Assembly (NCBI GenBank): GCA_045125245.1
Contig: JBGVNF010000079.1
Span: 43,740 to 107,739, forward strand
Source of the DNA: SVEL01 sp045125245
GTDB taxonomy: Bacteria > Bacillota > Clostridia > Lachnospirales > Lachnospiraceae
Direction of reading: 5' to 3'
Length of the DNA: 64,000 bases
Shown here piece by piece: positions 16,932 to 26,052 of the stretch. A program made the translations under genes and the position numbers. The first letter of the stretch is position 1. Each line of letters begins with the position of its first letter. The notes beneath the pieces are model-generated. The model ran no database searches, was not told the DNA's origin, and worked only from the letters and a program-made list of their open reading frames with translations.

Positions 16932-16978
16932 AAAAAGTGAGGCACCCCCAGGCTTACGCCTGGGAGCGCCTCACTTTA
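16932..16978. terminator. Bidirectional terminator between the HSDH and PqqD-like genes
   Basis: AAAGTGAGGC with GCCTCACTTT, and an inner stem CCCAGGC/GCCTGGG with loop TTAC. It separates convergent transcripts. Confidence 0.85.
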
Positions 16979-16980
16979 CA

Positions 16981-17331
16981 CTATTCCTTCCACCCTATAA
17001 ACCTATAGCTTTCTAGTATCCCAAAAAACGTAACAAGTCTTTCATAAAGTGGATTTGCTTTTTCACCAAATTGTTCTTCTACAAGTTTTCCTATGGCAAG
17101 AATATCCTTCTCTCCATCAATGTGTGGCCAGATAAAGCTTCCCATTTCATCCAAATGTACGTATGAAATTCTAGGACGTTTAAAAAGCTTCTGTGCTATA
17201 AAGTTAAATACTCCTTTATTCACAATCTCAAGTGTAACCACATCTTCTTCGTCCTTAGACCATCCTATACCTTCGGTACGGATTGGTTTCTTCTCTAGAT
17301 AATTTTGTGAAATCACATTTTTTTTCTTCAT
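16981..17331 (-). CDS. PqqD-like peptide-binding protein
   Basis: 116 residues. The segment from VTLEIVNKGVFNFIAQKLF through VHLDEMGSFIWPHIDGEKD to a C-terminal ERLVTFFGILESYRFIGW has the layout of PqqD-type RiPP recognition domains (beta strands, then three helices including the D-x-x-G-S-x-I-W motif). These normally bind leader peptides for radical-SAM enzymes. Here no such enzyme is adjacent; the partner is the oligopeptide transporter 12 bases upstream on the same strand. I infer a role tied to that transporter. AAGG precedes the ATG. Confidence 0.75.
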   Translation of the reverse strand: MKKKNVISQNYLEKKPIRTEGIGWSKDEEDVVTLEIVNKGVFNFIAQKLFKRPRISYVHLDEMGSFIWPHIDGEKDILAIGKLVEEQFGEKANPLYERLVTFFGILESYRFIGWKE

Positions 17332-17342
17332 TTTACACCTTA

Positions 17343-19265
17343 CTATTTATCCTGAGAATTTACTTTTCTTTTCTTCCATATAGACATCTTAAGAAGACAT
17401 AAGATAAGTAATGCAAACACAGCTATACTAGCAATATTAGATACCATAGCTGGCAATCCTAATTTAGATGATAAATCTATCTTCTTATCTATTCCAACTA
17501 TTGCAAAGATAGCTAATAATACACCAACTAAGCCCTCACCTGCTATCATACCTGAGCAGCACAATACACCATTATTAACGATGGCGTCTTTTTCTTCCTT
17601 ATCCTTCTTCATCTTGTCAAATACAAGTCGAATTAAACCACCTACCATAATACAAGCATTAAGATGTACTGGTAAGTATACACCGATTGCAAATGGAAGA
17701 ACAGGAATACCTATAAGTTCTACAACTACCGCGATAAATACACCTATAATTATAAGACCCCATGGAAGATTATTTTCCATAACACCTTCTACAATCATCT
17801 TCATAAGTGTTGCCTGTGGAGCACCAAGTGTTTCTGAGCCAAAGCCCCATGCTCTATCAAAAAGATATAATGCACCACCGATAGTAAGACCTGATATTAT
17901 AACACCTATAATTTCACCAATCTGTTGCTTCATCGGAGTCGCACCAAGTAAATATCCAGTCTTTAAATCCTGAGATGTATCACCAGAGATTGCCGCAATG
18001 ATACAAATAATAGATCCAATAGCAATCGCACCCTGCATACCATGCATTCCAGCATCTCCTGTAAGCTTAAGAACAAGAGTTGAAACAAGTAATGTGGCAA
18101 TAGCCATACCTGATACAGGATTATTACTGCTTCCTACAAGTCCTACCATTCTAGATGAAACTGTCGCAAAAAAGAAACCAAAAATAACAATTATAATAGC
18201 TCCTACCAAAGTAACTGGTATAGCTGGAATCAACCATATAGCAACTGTAAGCACAAGAATACTTATAAGAATAACCTTCATGCTTAAATCCTTTGCTGTA
18301 CGAGATGTATCAGTACTTGCTCCGTTCTTCATACTCTTAATGGCATCTCTAAATGTTCTTACAATAAGCGGAAGTGATTTAACAAGGCTTATAATACCAC
18401 CTGCTGCCAAAGCACCTGCACCTATATATCTAATATAATTATCCCAGATTCCACTAGCACCCTCAGCTGCAAAAATAGCTCCGATACTTTGTGTTCCTGG
18501 ATAAAGTGTTGCTTCTGCACCAAACAATACAATTATAGGTATCAATACCATCCATGCCAAAACACCACCAGAAAACATATACGATGATATTCTAGGACCA
18601 CAAATGTAACCTACACTCATAACCGCTGGATAAATCTGAGTGCCAATCTCTCCTGCAAATCCTTTTACAGAAACCGAAACCTGTGAAGGAACCAGCTTAA
18701 TTCCATCGATAATAAATTTGAAGAAAGCACCTATTCCCATACCTGCAAACACAGTGGATGCGTTAGCTCCACCTTCCTGCCCAGCCATAAGAACCTCACT
18801 ACAAGCTGTACCTTCTGGATAAGGCAATACTCCATGTTCTTTAACAATTAACGCATTTCTAAGTGGCACCATAAAGAATACACCTAATAATCCACCTATA
18901 ATTGCAATAAGCATAATCTCTATAAGATCAGGCTTGTCCATTTTACCTTCTTTAGCCCATAAAAATAATGCTGGCAATGTAAATATAGCACCTGCTGCTA
19001 CGGATTCACCAGCTGAGCCTAAAGTCTGTACCATATTACTCGCCAATATAGAATCCTTTTTCATGATAACCTTCATAATACCCATAGCTATTACGGCTGC
19101 CGGTATAGATGCTGAAACAGTCATACCTACTCTCAAGCCCAAATATGCATTAGCTGCACCAAATAAAGCTGCCAATAAAATACCTATAAGTACGGATTTC
19201 ACTGTAATTTCTGGCATAATCTTATTCGCCGGAATATACGGTTTAAATTCTTTCTTATCGTTCAT
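17343..19265 (-). CDS. OPT-family oligopeptide transporter
   Basis: 640 residues with about 15 membrane segments. Family features include LRVGMTVSASIPAAVIAMGIM near the N-terminus, QTLGSAGESVAAG, VLPYPEGTACSEVL and ISGDTSQDLKTGYLLGATP. OPT proteins import small peptides, or in some cases metal chelates, using the proton gradient. GGAG precedes the ATG. The PqqD-like gene follows directly, and the two likely form one transcript. Confidence 0.9.
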   Translation of the reverse strand: MNDKKEFKPYIPANKIMPEITVKSVLIGILLAALFGAANAYLGLRVGMTVSASIPAAVIAMGIMKVIMKKDSILASNMVQTLGSAGESVAAGAIFTLPALFLWAKEGKMDKPDLIEIMLIAIIGGLLGVFFMVPLRNALIVKEHGVLPYPEGTACSEVLMAGQEGGANASTVFAGMGIGAFFKFIIDGIKLVPSQVSVSVKGFAGEIGTQIYPAVMSVGYICGPRISSYMFSGGVLAWMVLIPIIVLFGAEATLYPGTQSIGAIFAAEGASGIWDNYIRYIGAGALAAGGIISLVKSLPLIVRTFRDAIKSMKNGASTDTSRTAKDLSMKVILISILVLTVAIWLIPAIPVTLVGAIIIVIFGFFFATVSSRMVGLVGSSNNPVSGMAIATLLVSTLVLKLTGDAGMHGMQGAIAIGSIICIIAAISGDTSQDLKTGYLLGATPMKQQIGEIIGVIISGLTIGGALYLFDRAWGFGSETLGAPQATLMKMIVEGVMENNLPWGLIIIGVFIAVVVELIGIPVLPFAIGVYLPVHLNACIMVGGLIRLVFDKMKKDKEEKDAIVNNGVLCCSGMIAGEGLVGVLLAIFAIVGIDKKIDLSSKLGLPAMVSNIASIAVFALLILCLLKMSIWKKRKVNSQDK

Positions 19266-19361
19266 TATGTTCTCCTTTTCGTATTATAATCCATTTAATT
19301 ATATCTTAAGTTAAAATAATTTTCAACATATATGCTAATAATATAAATAGCAATTGATACC

Positions 19362-19392
19362 AAAAAACACTCTCTTTTCTTCCGAGAGTGTT
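19362..19392 (-). terminator. Terminator of the pst-phoU operon
   Basis: Leftward reading: stem AACACTCTC/GAGAGTGTT with a 9-base loop, then TTTTTTGG. Confidence 0.85.
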
Positions 19393-19469
19393 CCTAGCTT
19401 TACATATATACTTTCTGTAACACATTGTTCTCATGCAAGTACTCATACTCGCGGAACGTTTTTTATTAT

Positions 19470-20108
19470 CTACTTATGCACACCTGTCACCGAATATATC
19501 ACCCACTCCGCTATATTCGTCGCATGGTCACCGATTCGCTCCAAATATTTAGCTATCATTAAAAGGTCTAGCGCAAACTCACCATCAGACGGGTTATTCC
19601 CAATCCATTTTATTATAGCCTGTTTTATCTGGGAAAAAAATTCATCCACGATATCATCCTGCTCGATAACTCTCTCTGCAAGCTCCATATCCTTCTTCAC
19701 AAATGCATCTACACTTTCCGTAACCATCTCCATAGTTTTGTACGCCATGCCACTTATAAGCTTCATTTCTCCTACAATTCTTCCCTCTAGAAATGTAATG
19801 ATTTCAGCTATATCTTCAGCCTGGTCTCCTATTCGCTCCATATCTGTTATCATCTTAAGTGCTGCGGAGATAAGGCGCAAATCTCTTGCCACAGGCTGCT
19901 GGTGAAGTAACAGCTTCATACACCTGCTTTCAATAGCTCGCTCCATTCTATCTATACTACTCCCCTCGTTTATAACATTGTTCGCAAGCTCTATATCTCC
20001 TGTATTTAACGCCTTAACAGCCTTTCCGATAGCTGATTCACACATTGAACCCATCTCTATAATCTCTTTGTTTAATTGAAATAACTGTTCATCAAATCTA
20101 TTTCTCAT
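19470..20108 (-). CDS. phoU: Phosphate transport regulator PhoU
   Basis: 212 residues, all helical, in two three-helix repeats. The metal-site segments are visible in ISAALKMITDMERIGDQAED (about 80-99) and the second repeat DLLMIAKYLERIGDHATNIAE. PhoU curbs the Pst transporter and relays phosphate status to the PhoR kinase. It is the last gene of pstSCAB-phoU, 8 bases after pstB. Confidence 0.95.
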   Translation of the reverse strand: MRNRFDEQLFQLNKEIIEMGSMCESAIGKAVKALNTGDIELANNVINEGSSIDRMERAIESRCMKLLLHQQPVARDLRLISAALKMITDMERIGDQAEDIAEIITFLEGRIVGEMKLISGMAYKTMEMVTESVDAFVKKDMELAERVIEQDDIVDEFFSQIKQAIIKWIGNNPSDGEFALDLLMIAKYLERIGDHATNIAEWVIYSVTGVHK

Positions 20109-20116
20109 AATGCCTC

Positions 20117-20872
20117 CTACCCAAACCTACCTGTGATATAATCCTCGGTCCTCTTATCCTTTGGAGTAGAGAAAATATCATCCGTGCTTCCATACTCCAC
20201 TAACTCTCCAAGCAAGAAAAAAGCTGTATAATCAGACACTCGAACTGCCTGCTGCATATTGTGGGTAACCATAACGATTGTATATTTTTCCTTTAATTCC
20301 AAAGTCAGCTCCTCGATACGGGAAGTAGATATGGGATCCAACGCTGATGTCGGTTCATCCATCAGCAGCACCTTAGGTTGTACCGCCAGAGCCCTAGCTA
20401 TACATAAACGTTGCTGCTGCCCACCCGACATACCGAGAGCATTTTTCTTCAATCTATCTTTTACCTCACCCCAAATAGCCGCATCCTTTAAAGCATTCTC
20501 CACGATTTCATCTAAGTCCGTCTTATTAGTTAGTCCATGAGTTCTCGGACCATATGCCACATTGTCATATATGCTCATTGGAAATGGATTGGGCTTTTGA
20601 AAAACCATTCCCACCTCCTTACGAAGGCTATTAACATCCACATTTTTCGAAAAAATATCCATCCCCTTATAACGAATATCTCCCGTTATCCTTACTCCCT
20701 GAATCAAATCATTCATACGGTTAAGAGTCTTCAAAAAAGTAGATTTACCACATCCAGACGGTCCGATAAATGCTGTTATATTCTTCTCTTTTATATCAAT
20801 ATTAATATTAGTAAGCGCCTGATGTTCCCCATACCATAAACACATATCTTTTACTGTTATTATATTACTCAT
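20117..20872 (-). CDS. pstB: Phosphate ABC transporter ATP-binding protein PstB
   Basis: 251 residues. Walker A GPSGCGKST near residue 37, Q-loop VFQKPNPFPMSIYDNVAYG (typical PstB), signature MSGGQQQRLCIARALA, Walker B VLLMDEPTSALDPIS and switch VTHNMQQA. It powers high-affinity phosphate import. The start overlaps the pstA stop codon by 4 bases. Confidence 0.96.
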   Translation of the reverse strand: MSNIITVKDMCLWYGEHQALTNINIDIKEKNITAFIGPSGCGKSTFLKTLNRMNDLIQGVRITGDIRYKGMDIFSKNVDVNSLRKEVGMVFQKPNPFPMSIYDNVAYGPRTHGLTNKTDLDEIVENALKDAAIWGEVKDRLKKNALGMSGGQQQRLCIARALAVQPKVLLMDEPTSALDPISTSRIEELTLELKEKYTIVMVTHNMQQAVRVSDYTAFFLLGELVEYGSTDDIFSTPKDKRTEDYITGRFG

Positions 20873-21726
20873 TTGTTTCTCCTCTTTTCAAAATGCTTAT
20901 TCACCAAACCTGCCATAAAATTCACAATAATCATAAGCACCATAAGTATAGCGCCTATGGCAAATGCCACTCCAAATTCTCCCTGCTCCTTTGTGTATAC
21001 GTAAAGCCCCACTGTCAGCGTCGCTCCCGGCGAATAAAGCCCATCTATAAAACCATTTACAGAATGGGCAAATCCCGCTGTGAAAAGTAATGCTGCTGAT
21101 TCTCCAAGAATTCGCCCAACAGAAAGAATACAGCCAGTAATCACTCCATCTATACACCCAGGCAATACAACAGTCCTTATCACTCTCCATTTGCCAGCAC
21201 CAAGTCCAAATGCCCCTTCTCTATAAGACTGCGGTACCGTTTTCAAGCTTTCCTGCACCGACCTCATTATAGTAGGCAAATTCATAATCACTAAAGTCAA
21301 GGCTCCCGCCAGAAGACTTGTCCCCATATTATTGGAAAACAAAAGCATTCCCACCAAGCCATAGATAATAGATGGAATACCAGAAAGCAATTCTGATGCA
21401 TACTCTATCACCCCTACAATTCGCTTATTGGAAGCATATTCTGTAAGATAAATAGCCGCCCCCACACCTATGGGCAACACTATAATAAGTGTAGCTACCA
21501 CAATGTATACCGTATTTAAAATATCTGGAAGTATTCCGATATTGCCAGTTAAATAACTAGGCTTAGTCGTTAAAAATCGCCATGTTATATGAGGAATTCC
21601 ATTTGCAAATACATACACTATCAGGAACACAACTAGTCCCACTAGCAAGCCTACTGAAGCTAACATTAATCCCTTTAAGATTAATTGATACTTTAATTTT
21701 TTCTTGAAAGCATATTTATCCAACAT
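20869..21726 (-). CDS. pstA: Phosphate ABC transporter permease PstA
   Basis: 285 residues with six membrane segments and the permease motif around SIIYGLVGMLLF and EGAFGLGAGKWRVIRTVVLPG (EAA loop). It pairs with PstC to form the phosphate channel. It starts 2 bases after the pstC stop codon and overlaps pstB, which indicates tight coupling. Confidence 0.94.
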   Translation of the reverse strand: MLDKYAFKKKLKYQLILKGLMLASVGLLVGLVVFLIVYVFANGIPHITWRFLTTKPSYLTGNIGILPDILNTVYIVVATLIIVLPIGVGAAIYLTEYASNKRIVGVIEYASELLSGIPSIIYGLVGMLLFSNNMGTSLLAGALTLVIMNLPTIMRSVQESLKTVPQSYREGAFGLGAGKWRVIRTVVLPGCIDGVITGCILSVGRILGESAALLFTAGFAHSVNGFIDGLYSPGATLTVGLYVYTKEQGEFGVAFAIGAILMVLMIIVNFMAGLVNKHFEKRRNK

Positions 21727-21728
21727 AT

Positions 21729-22595
21729 TTACTCCGTTTCTCTCTTTAGCAAGAAGTTAAGTATACCGTTAATAGCCATAATAAATATAAATAATACCAA
21801 CGCAATAGAAAACAAAGCCTGACGCTGAAGTCCACTAGAATACGACATTTCACTGGAAACTGCAGTTGTCAAAAATCGTACACTTTGGAATATGGAATCT
21901 GGCATATTAGGCGCATTTCCTGCCACCATAATAACCGCCATGGCTTCTCCTATTGCTCGTCCAACTCCTAATACCACCGCTGTGGCAATTCCACTTTTGG
22001 CTGCAGGAACCGACACTCTAAAATACGTCTCCATAGGTGTTGCACCTAAAGCCAATGACGCATCCTCGTATTCCTTCGGTACAGCATCTAACGCTGTGAT
22101 AGACATTTTTATAATAGTAGGCAAAATCATAATCGCCAAAACTACCATAGCCGCAAATAAGCTGGCACCATCCGGCACCCCAAAAACGTTTCTTATAGCT
22201 GTAACCAAAACAAGCATTCCCACCAAGCCATAGACAACTGACGGTATGGAAGCTAACAAGCTTACCGACGATTGCATAAATGCTTTTACTCTTTTAGATG
22301 CAACCTTTGATAAATAAACTGCTGACAAAAATCCTATAGGAACTCCTATTAATATCGCCCCCACCGTTCCGTAGATGCTAGTTAATATAAATGGCAATAT
22401 TCCAAATTTCGGTTCCGCTGCCGTGGAAGCCCACGTTTTCCCAAATATAAAATCTACAAAACCGATTTCTACAATTGCAGGAATTCCCGATACTATTAAA
22501 TAAATAGTAATTAAAATCACACATGCAACTGCTATCAAACCTAGAAGCAAAAATATTCCATGAATAACTTTTTCTATCCTTTGACTCTTCTTCAC
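21729..22595 (-). CDS. pstC: Phosphate ABC transporter permease PstC
   Basis: 288 residues with six membrane segments. Motifs: GIPAIVEIGFVDFIFGKTWAS, SVVYGLVGMLVLV, and the EAA loop YEDASLALGATPMETYFRVSV. It starts at GTG behind AGAGGATA. It is second in the operon, 63 bases after pstS. Confidence 0.94.
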   Translation of the reverse strand: MKKSQRIEKVIHGIFLLLGLIAVACVILITIYLIVSGIPAIVEIGFVDFIFGKTWASTAAEPKFGILPFILTSIYGTVGAILIGVPIGFLSAVYLSKVASKRVKAFMQSSVSLLASIPSVVYGLVGMLVLVTAIRNVFGVPDGASLFAAMVVLAIMILPTIIKMSITALDAVPKEYEDASLALGATPMETYFRVSVPAAKSGIATAVVLGVGRAIGEAMAVIMVAGNAPNMPDSIFQSVRFLTTAVSSEMSYSSGLQRQALFSIALVLFIFIMAINGILNFLLKRETE

Positions 22596-22658
22596 ACTAT
22601 TATCCTCTCAACCAAATCTCAGTTGCTAAACACTTTGATTAAATGTAAATCTTCATCA

Positions 22659-23465
22659 TTAATTTGCAGGAACTACTCCGGCCTTTAAAATAAGTTCTCT
22701 AGCTTCCTTCGACATTATGTACTCCATAAATTTTTCTGTGGAACTAGTAAGACTATTTTCACTGTTTGTCACAAGTATAAACGGACGCTGCAAAGGATAG
22801 CTTCCATCTCTTATAGCCATCTCCGTAGCCTTCACACCATCAACTGTCATCATCTTCACAGTATCCTTTACAGACGCCAGCGATGCATACCCTATTGCAC
22901 CAGGGTTATTTATAATTGCTGTAATAATGTCACCTGTAGATGTCAATTCCTGACGATACTTACAGAGACCCTTTATGTTAAGCTCACCCTCAAAGCCTTC
23001 CCTAGTGCCACTGCCTGCTTCTCTTCCTATTAATACAATTTTTTCATTCTTTCCCCCAAGCTCAGACCAATTTGTAATTTCCCCTTTATATATTTTACTG
23101 ATATCATCTAAGCTTAAATCCGAAATAGGATTTTCCTTATTTACAATAACTACTATTCCATCATAGGCAAGAATCGTTTCCTTTAAGCCATCCTTCTTTT
23201 CATCCTCCGTTAATTTCCTAGAAGATAATCCTATATCACATCTCCCCTCCAATACTCCATTTATCCCGCTGCTAGAACCTGTCGGATTATATGTAAAATT
23301 AACATTCGTCTCATTTTGGAAGGATTCCCCCAACATACCGATTACCTTCTCCATGGAGCTAGAGCCTTCTGTAAAAACACTCTCCTTTGCCGATTTCACA
23401 AGACATCCTTGCAGTAACAAAACTGACATAATCAATATCCACAACGCCACAATTTTCTTTGACAT
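22659..23465 (-). CDS. pstS: Phosphate-binding lipoprotein PstS
   Basis: 268 residues from the ATG at 23465, which follows GAGGAGG by 8 bases; a longer in-frame start at 23483 lies before that site. A lipoprotein signal peptide ends at LLLQGC (about residue 21). Phosphate-binding segments: EGSSSMEKVIGML, YNPTGSSSGINGVLEGRCDIGLSSR and IVLIGREAGSGTREGFE. It is anchored outside the membrane and hands phosphate to PstCA. It heads the operon. Confidence 0.93.
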   Translation of the reverse strand: MSKKIVALWILIMSVLLLQGCLVKSAKESVFTEGSSSMEKVIGMLGESFQNETNVNFTYNPTGSSSGINGVLEGRCDIGLSSRKLTEDEKKDGLKETILAYDGIVVIVNKENPISDLSLDDISKIYKGEITNWSELGGKNEKIVLIGREAGSGTREGFEGELNIKGLCKYRQELTSTGDIITAIINNPGAIGYASLASVKDTVKMMTVDGVKATEMAIRDGSYPLQRPFILVTNSENSLTSSTEKFMEYIMSKEARELILKAGVVPAN

Positions 23466-23642
23466 CTTAATTCCTCCTCTCAATTTGTTACTAATTTCTT
23501 ACTTTTGTTCCCTACATTTTTAATCTAAAAATAAAATGTAAAAAAAAAATACATAATCTGTAAAATTCACGTCAAACTTGTAAAGCCATTTTACATTTGA
23601 TATACTTAACCATATCAACAGTAATTACGGAGGCTTATAAAA

Positions 23643-24626
23643 ATGAGAAAAAAATTTTTAAATTTACTTCTTACAATTTGTACTGCATTATCTATTTTTT
23701 CAGGATGCTCTGATAAATCTACAAAAAACGAATCTGAAACAACCATAAATATCGGTTGTATGAAAGGTCCCACAGGAATAGGAATGATTAAGCTTCTCTC
23801 CGATTCAGACGAGGGAAAAACTACAAACAAATACAATTACACAATCGCAGGAACTGCTGACGAAATAGCTACAAAACTTTTAAAGGGCGACCTAGATATT
23901 GCAGCTGTTCCTTGCAATTTAGCAAGTGTATTATACAATAAAAGTGAAGGCGAAATATTAACTCTCGCCATCAATACATTAGGCGTTCTCTACATTGTAG
24001 AAGCTGGCGAAAACATTACAGCTGTAGGTGACTTAAAGGATAAAACAATATATTCCACAGGTCAGGGTACTACACCTGAATATACATTGCGTTTCCTCTT
24101 ATCATCTGCCGGTCTTGACCCAGACAAAGATGTGAATATCCAATTTAAGTCTGAAGCCCCAGAGGTTCTTGCAGCGTTAAAGCAGGATAGCACTGCTGTA
24201 GCTATGCTTCCACAGCCTTACGCTACAGTTGCTTTAAATAGCGACAAAAATATGAGAATCGCTTTAGATGTAACAAAGGAATGGGAAAACTACAATGACG
24301 GCGATACTGTTGTAACAGGTGTATTAGTAGGTAGAAAATCCTTTATCGAAGAAAACAAAGAAACACTCGCTTCATTTTTAAAGGAATACGAAGCTTCAAC
24401 CGCTTATGCCAACACAAACATTGACGATACTGCAGCTCTTCTTGAAAAGTTTGATATATTCAAAGCTGCTATTGCAAAAAAAGCTATCCCTTTCTGTAAT
24501 GTAACCTTTATTACAGGCAATGAGATGAAAGAGAAAGCTACAAAATACTTAACAGTGCTTTTAAATGAAAATCCAGCCTCTATAGGCGGCAAATTACAGG
24601 AAGGAATGTTCTATCTTGAAGATTAA
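23643..24626 (+). CDS. ABC transporter substrate-binding lipoprotein (NMT1/SsuA-like)
   Basis: 327 residues. Signal peptide with lipobox LSIFSGC (cysteine about residue 22). The binding fold is of the nitrate/sulfonate/thiamine-precursor type: GCMKGPTGIGMIKLL, AGTADEIATKLLKGDLDIAAVP, ILTLAINTLGVLYI, STGQGTTPEYTLRFLL and AVAMLPQPYATVAL. The substrate cannot be assigned; no riboswitch was recognised upstream. GGAGG precedes the ATG. It is divergent from pstS and starts a three-gene importer operon. Confidence 0.85.
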   Translation: MRKKFLNLLLTICTALSIFSGCSDKSTKNESETTINIGCMKGPTGIGMIKLLSDSDEGKTTNKYNYTIAGTADEIATKLLKGDLDIAAVPCNLASVLYNKSEGEILTLAINTLGVLYIVEAGENITAVGDLKDKTIYSTGQGTTPEYTLRFLLSSAGLDPDKDVNIQFKSEAPEVLAALKQDSTAVAMLPQPYATVALNSDKNMRIALDVTKEWENYNDGDTVVTGVLVGRKSFIEENKETLASFLKEYEASTAYANTNIDDTAALLEKFDIFKAAIAKKAIPFCNVTFITGNEMKEKATKYLTVLLNENPASIGGKLQEGMFYLED

Positions 24627-25386
24627 AAATAGCAAGCATAAGAACTTAATAAATTTAAGCCTGTATGGCATATCCATCATTTTTTGGATTGTTGTATGGC
24701 ACGTCCTTGCCGTAAGCATAGATAAAGAAGTCTTCTTACCTACGCCTGGAAAAGTTTTTAGTGTACTGATAAACGACTTGTTGCTTTCCGCTACATTTCG
24801 ATTATCAGTAGCTTCAACCCTGAAAAATATAGCTTTAGGCTTTACAATCGGTATGGCTTTGGGACTTATTCTCGCCGTATTAGCTTCCCTTAGTGTATTC
24901 CTAGAAGCACTTATATGGTTACCTGTAAAAGTTATAAAATCTGTACCTGTGGCATCCTTTGTCATCCTTTCTCTTTTATGGATTGATTCAGAGGATTTGG
25001 CAATATTTATTCCGGCCATTATCGTACTTCCAAACATTTACACAAATACACTTACAGGCATCAAAGAAACAAGTTTGAAGCTAATCGATATGGCTAAGGT
25101 ATTTAACATTTCTTATTCTAAGAGAATATTTTCAATATATATTCCTAACACACTTCCATACTTTTTGTCTGCCAGCTCCATAGCTGTAGGCATGGCATGG
25201 AAATCAGGCGTAGCCGCCGAAGTTATCGGTTTAGCCAAAAACACCATTGGCAATGAGCTCTACAAATCAAAATTGTACTTTATGACTTCTGAGCTTTTTG
25301 CCTGGACTATTGTAATCGTAGCATTGAGCATAATGTGTGAAGCATTGATAAAGTTGTTAATTAAGATGATTCAAAAAGCTTACTAA
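24616..25386 (+). CDS. ABC transporter permease (SsuC/ThiX-like)
   Basis: 256 residues with about six membrane segments. The N-terminus has the family pattern IIFWIVVWHVLAV then VFLPTPGKVFSVL. The EAA-type loop is around SLKLIDMAKVFNISYSKRIFSIYIPNTLPYF. The start is TTG, overlapping the end of the binding-protein gene by 11 bases, so translation is coupled. It forms the channel of the same importer. Confidence 0.87.
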   Translation: MKIKNSKHKNLINLSLYGISIIFWIVVWHVLAVSIDKEVFLPTPGKVFSVLINDLLLSATFRLSVASTLKNIALGFTIGMALGLILAVLASLSVFLEALIWLPVKVIKSVPVASFVILSLLWIDSEDLAIFIPAIIVLPNIYTNTLTGIKETSLKLIDMAKVFNISYSKRIFSIYIPNTLPYFLSASSIAVGMAWKSGVAAEVIGLAKNTIGNELYKSKLYFMTSELFAWTIVIVALSIMCEALIKLLIKMIQKAY

Positions 25387-25442
25387 ACACTCATTTATAT
25401 TTAAGAGATTAAAAAAACAATACATTTTAAAAAGGTGCGATT

Positions 25443-26030
25443 ATGAATAATACATTCAACTCAAATAACACATCAAAAAGCATAAACATTGAAAACATAA
25501 ACTTCGCCTATGAAGATAAAATAGTTTTTGAAAATTATAGCCAGAGGTTTCCAATAGGTGAAACCTCTGTTATCATGGCACCTTCAGGTTTTGGCAAAAC
25601 CACTCTTCTATATATGATAGCAGGGCTTATTTCTCCCACAAATGGAAACATAAATATTCCTATTAACAACCCAAAATTCTCATTTGCATTTCAAGATTTA
25701 CGTCTCATAGAAAGCTTAAATGTAAAAAAGAATATTACCCTGGTTAATTCAAATATTTCTACCAATGATTTAGATAAATGTTTAGAAGCACTAGCCATTA
25801 AAGACCTTGCAGATAAAAAGGTATCTGCCCTAAGCGGTGGCGAGAAAAGTCGCGTATCCATCGCCCGTGCTCTTATGGCAGATTATGATATTTTGCTCCT
25901 GGACGAGCCCTTCAACGGACTTGACGATACCACAAAAGACAATGTAATCAAATATATAAAAGAAAAGACAGCCCATAAGACTGTCTTGTTAGTAACCCAC
26001 AATAAAGATGAAGCCGATTATTTTAGGTAA
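25443..26030 (+). CDS. Short ABC transporter ATP-binding protein
   Basis: 195 residues, about 50 shorter than usual for SsuB/ThiZ relatives. The loss is at the C-terminus after the switch histidine. All motifs are present: Walker A APSGFGKTTLL (about 44-54), Q-loop FAFQDLRLIESL, signature LSGGEKSRVSIARAL, Walker B DILLLDEPFNGLDD and VTHNKDEADYF. It energises the importer encoded by the two preceding genes. AAAGGTG precedes the ATG. Nothing suggests a frameshift; the short form is likely natural. Confidence 0.87.
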   Translation: MNNTFNSNNTSKSINIENINFAYEDKIVFENYSQRFPIGETSVIMAPSGFGKTTLLYMIAGLISPTNGNINIPINNPKFSFAFQDLRLIESLNVKKNITLVNSNISTNDLDKCLEALAIKDLADKKVSALSGGEKSRVSIARALMADYDILLLDEPFNGLDDTTKDNVIKYIKEKTAHKTVLLVTHNKDEADYFR

Positions 26031-26052
26031 ATCATAAATTATATTTTCTTCT

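Noticed and set aside
17998..18438. Rightward open frames across 17.6-19.3 kb
   Set aside because: They mirror the OPT transporter's hydrophobic codons on the opposite strand.
23484..23642. TPP or similar riboswitch before the ABC importer
   Set aside because: No conserved riboswitch core was found in the 160-base AT-rich region; only a ribosome binding site is clear.
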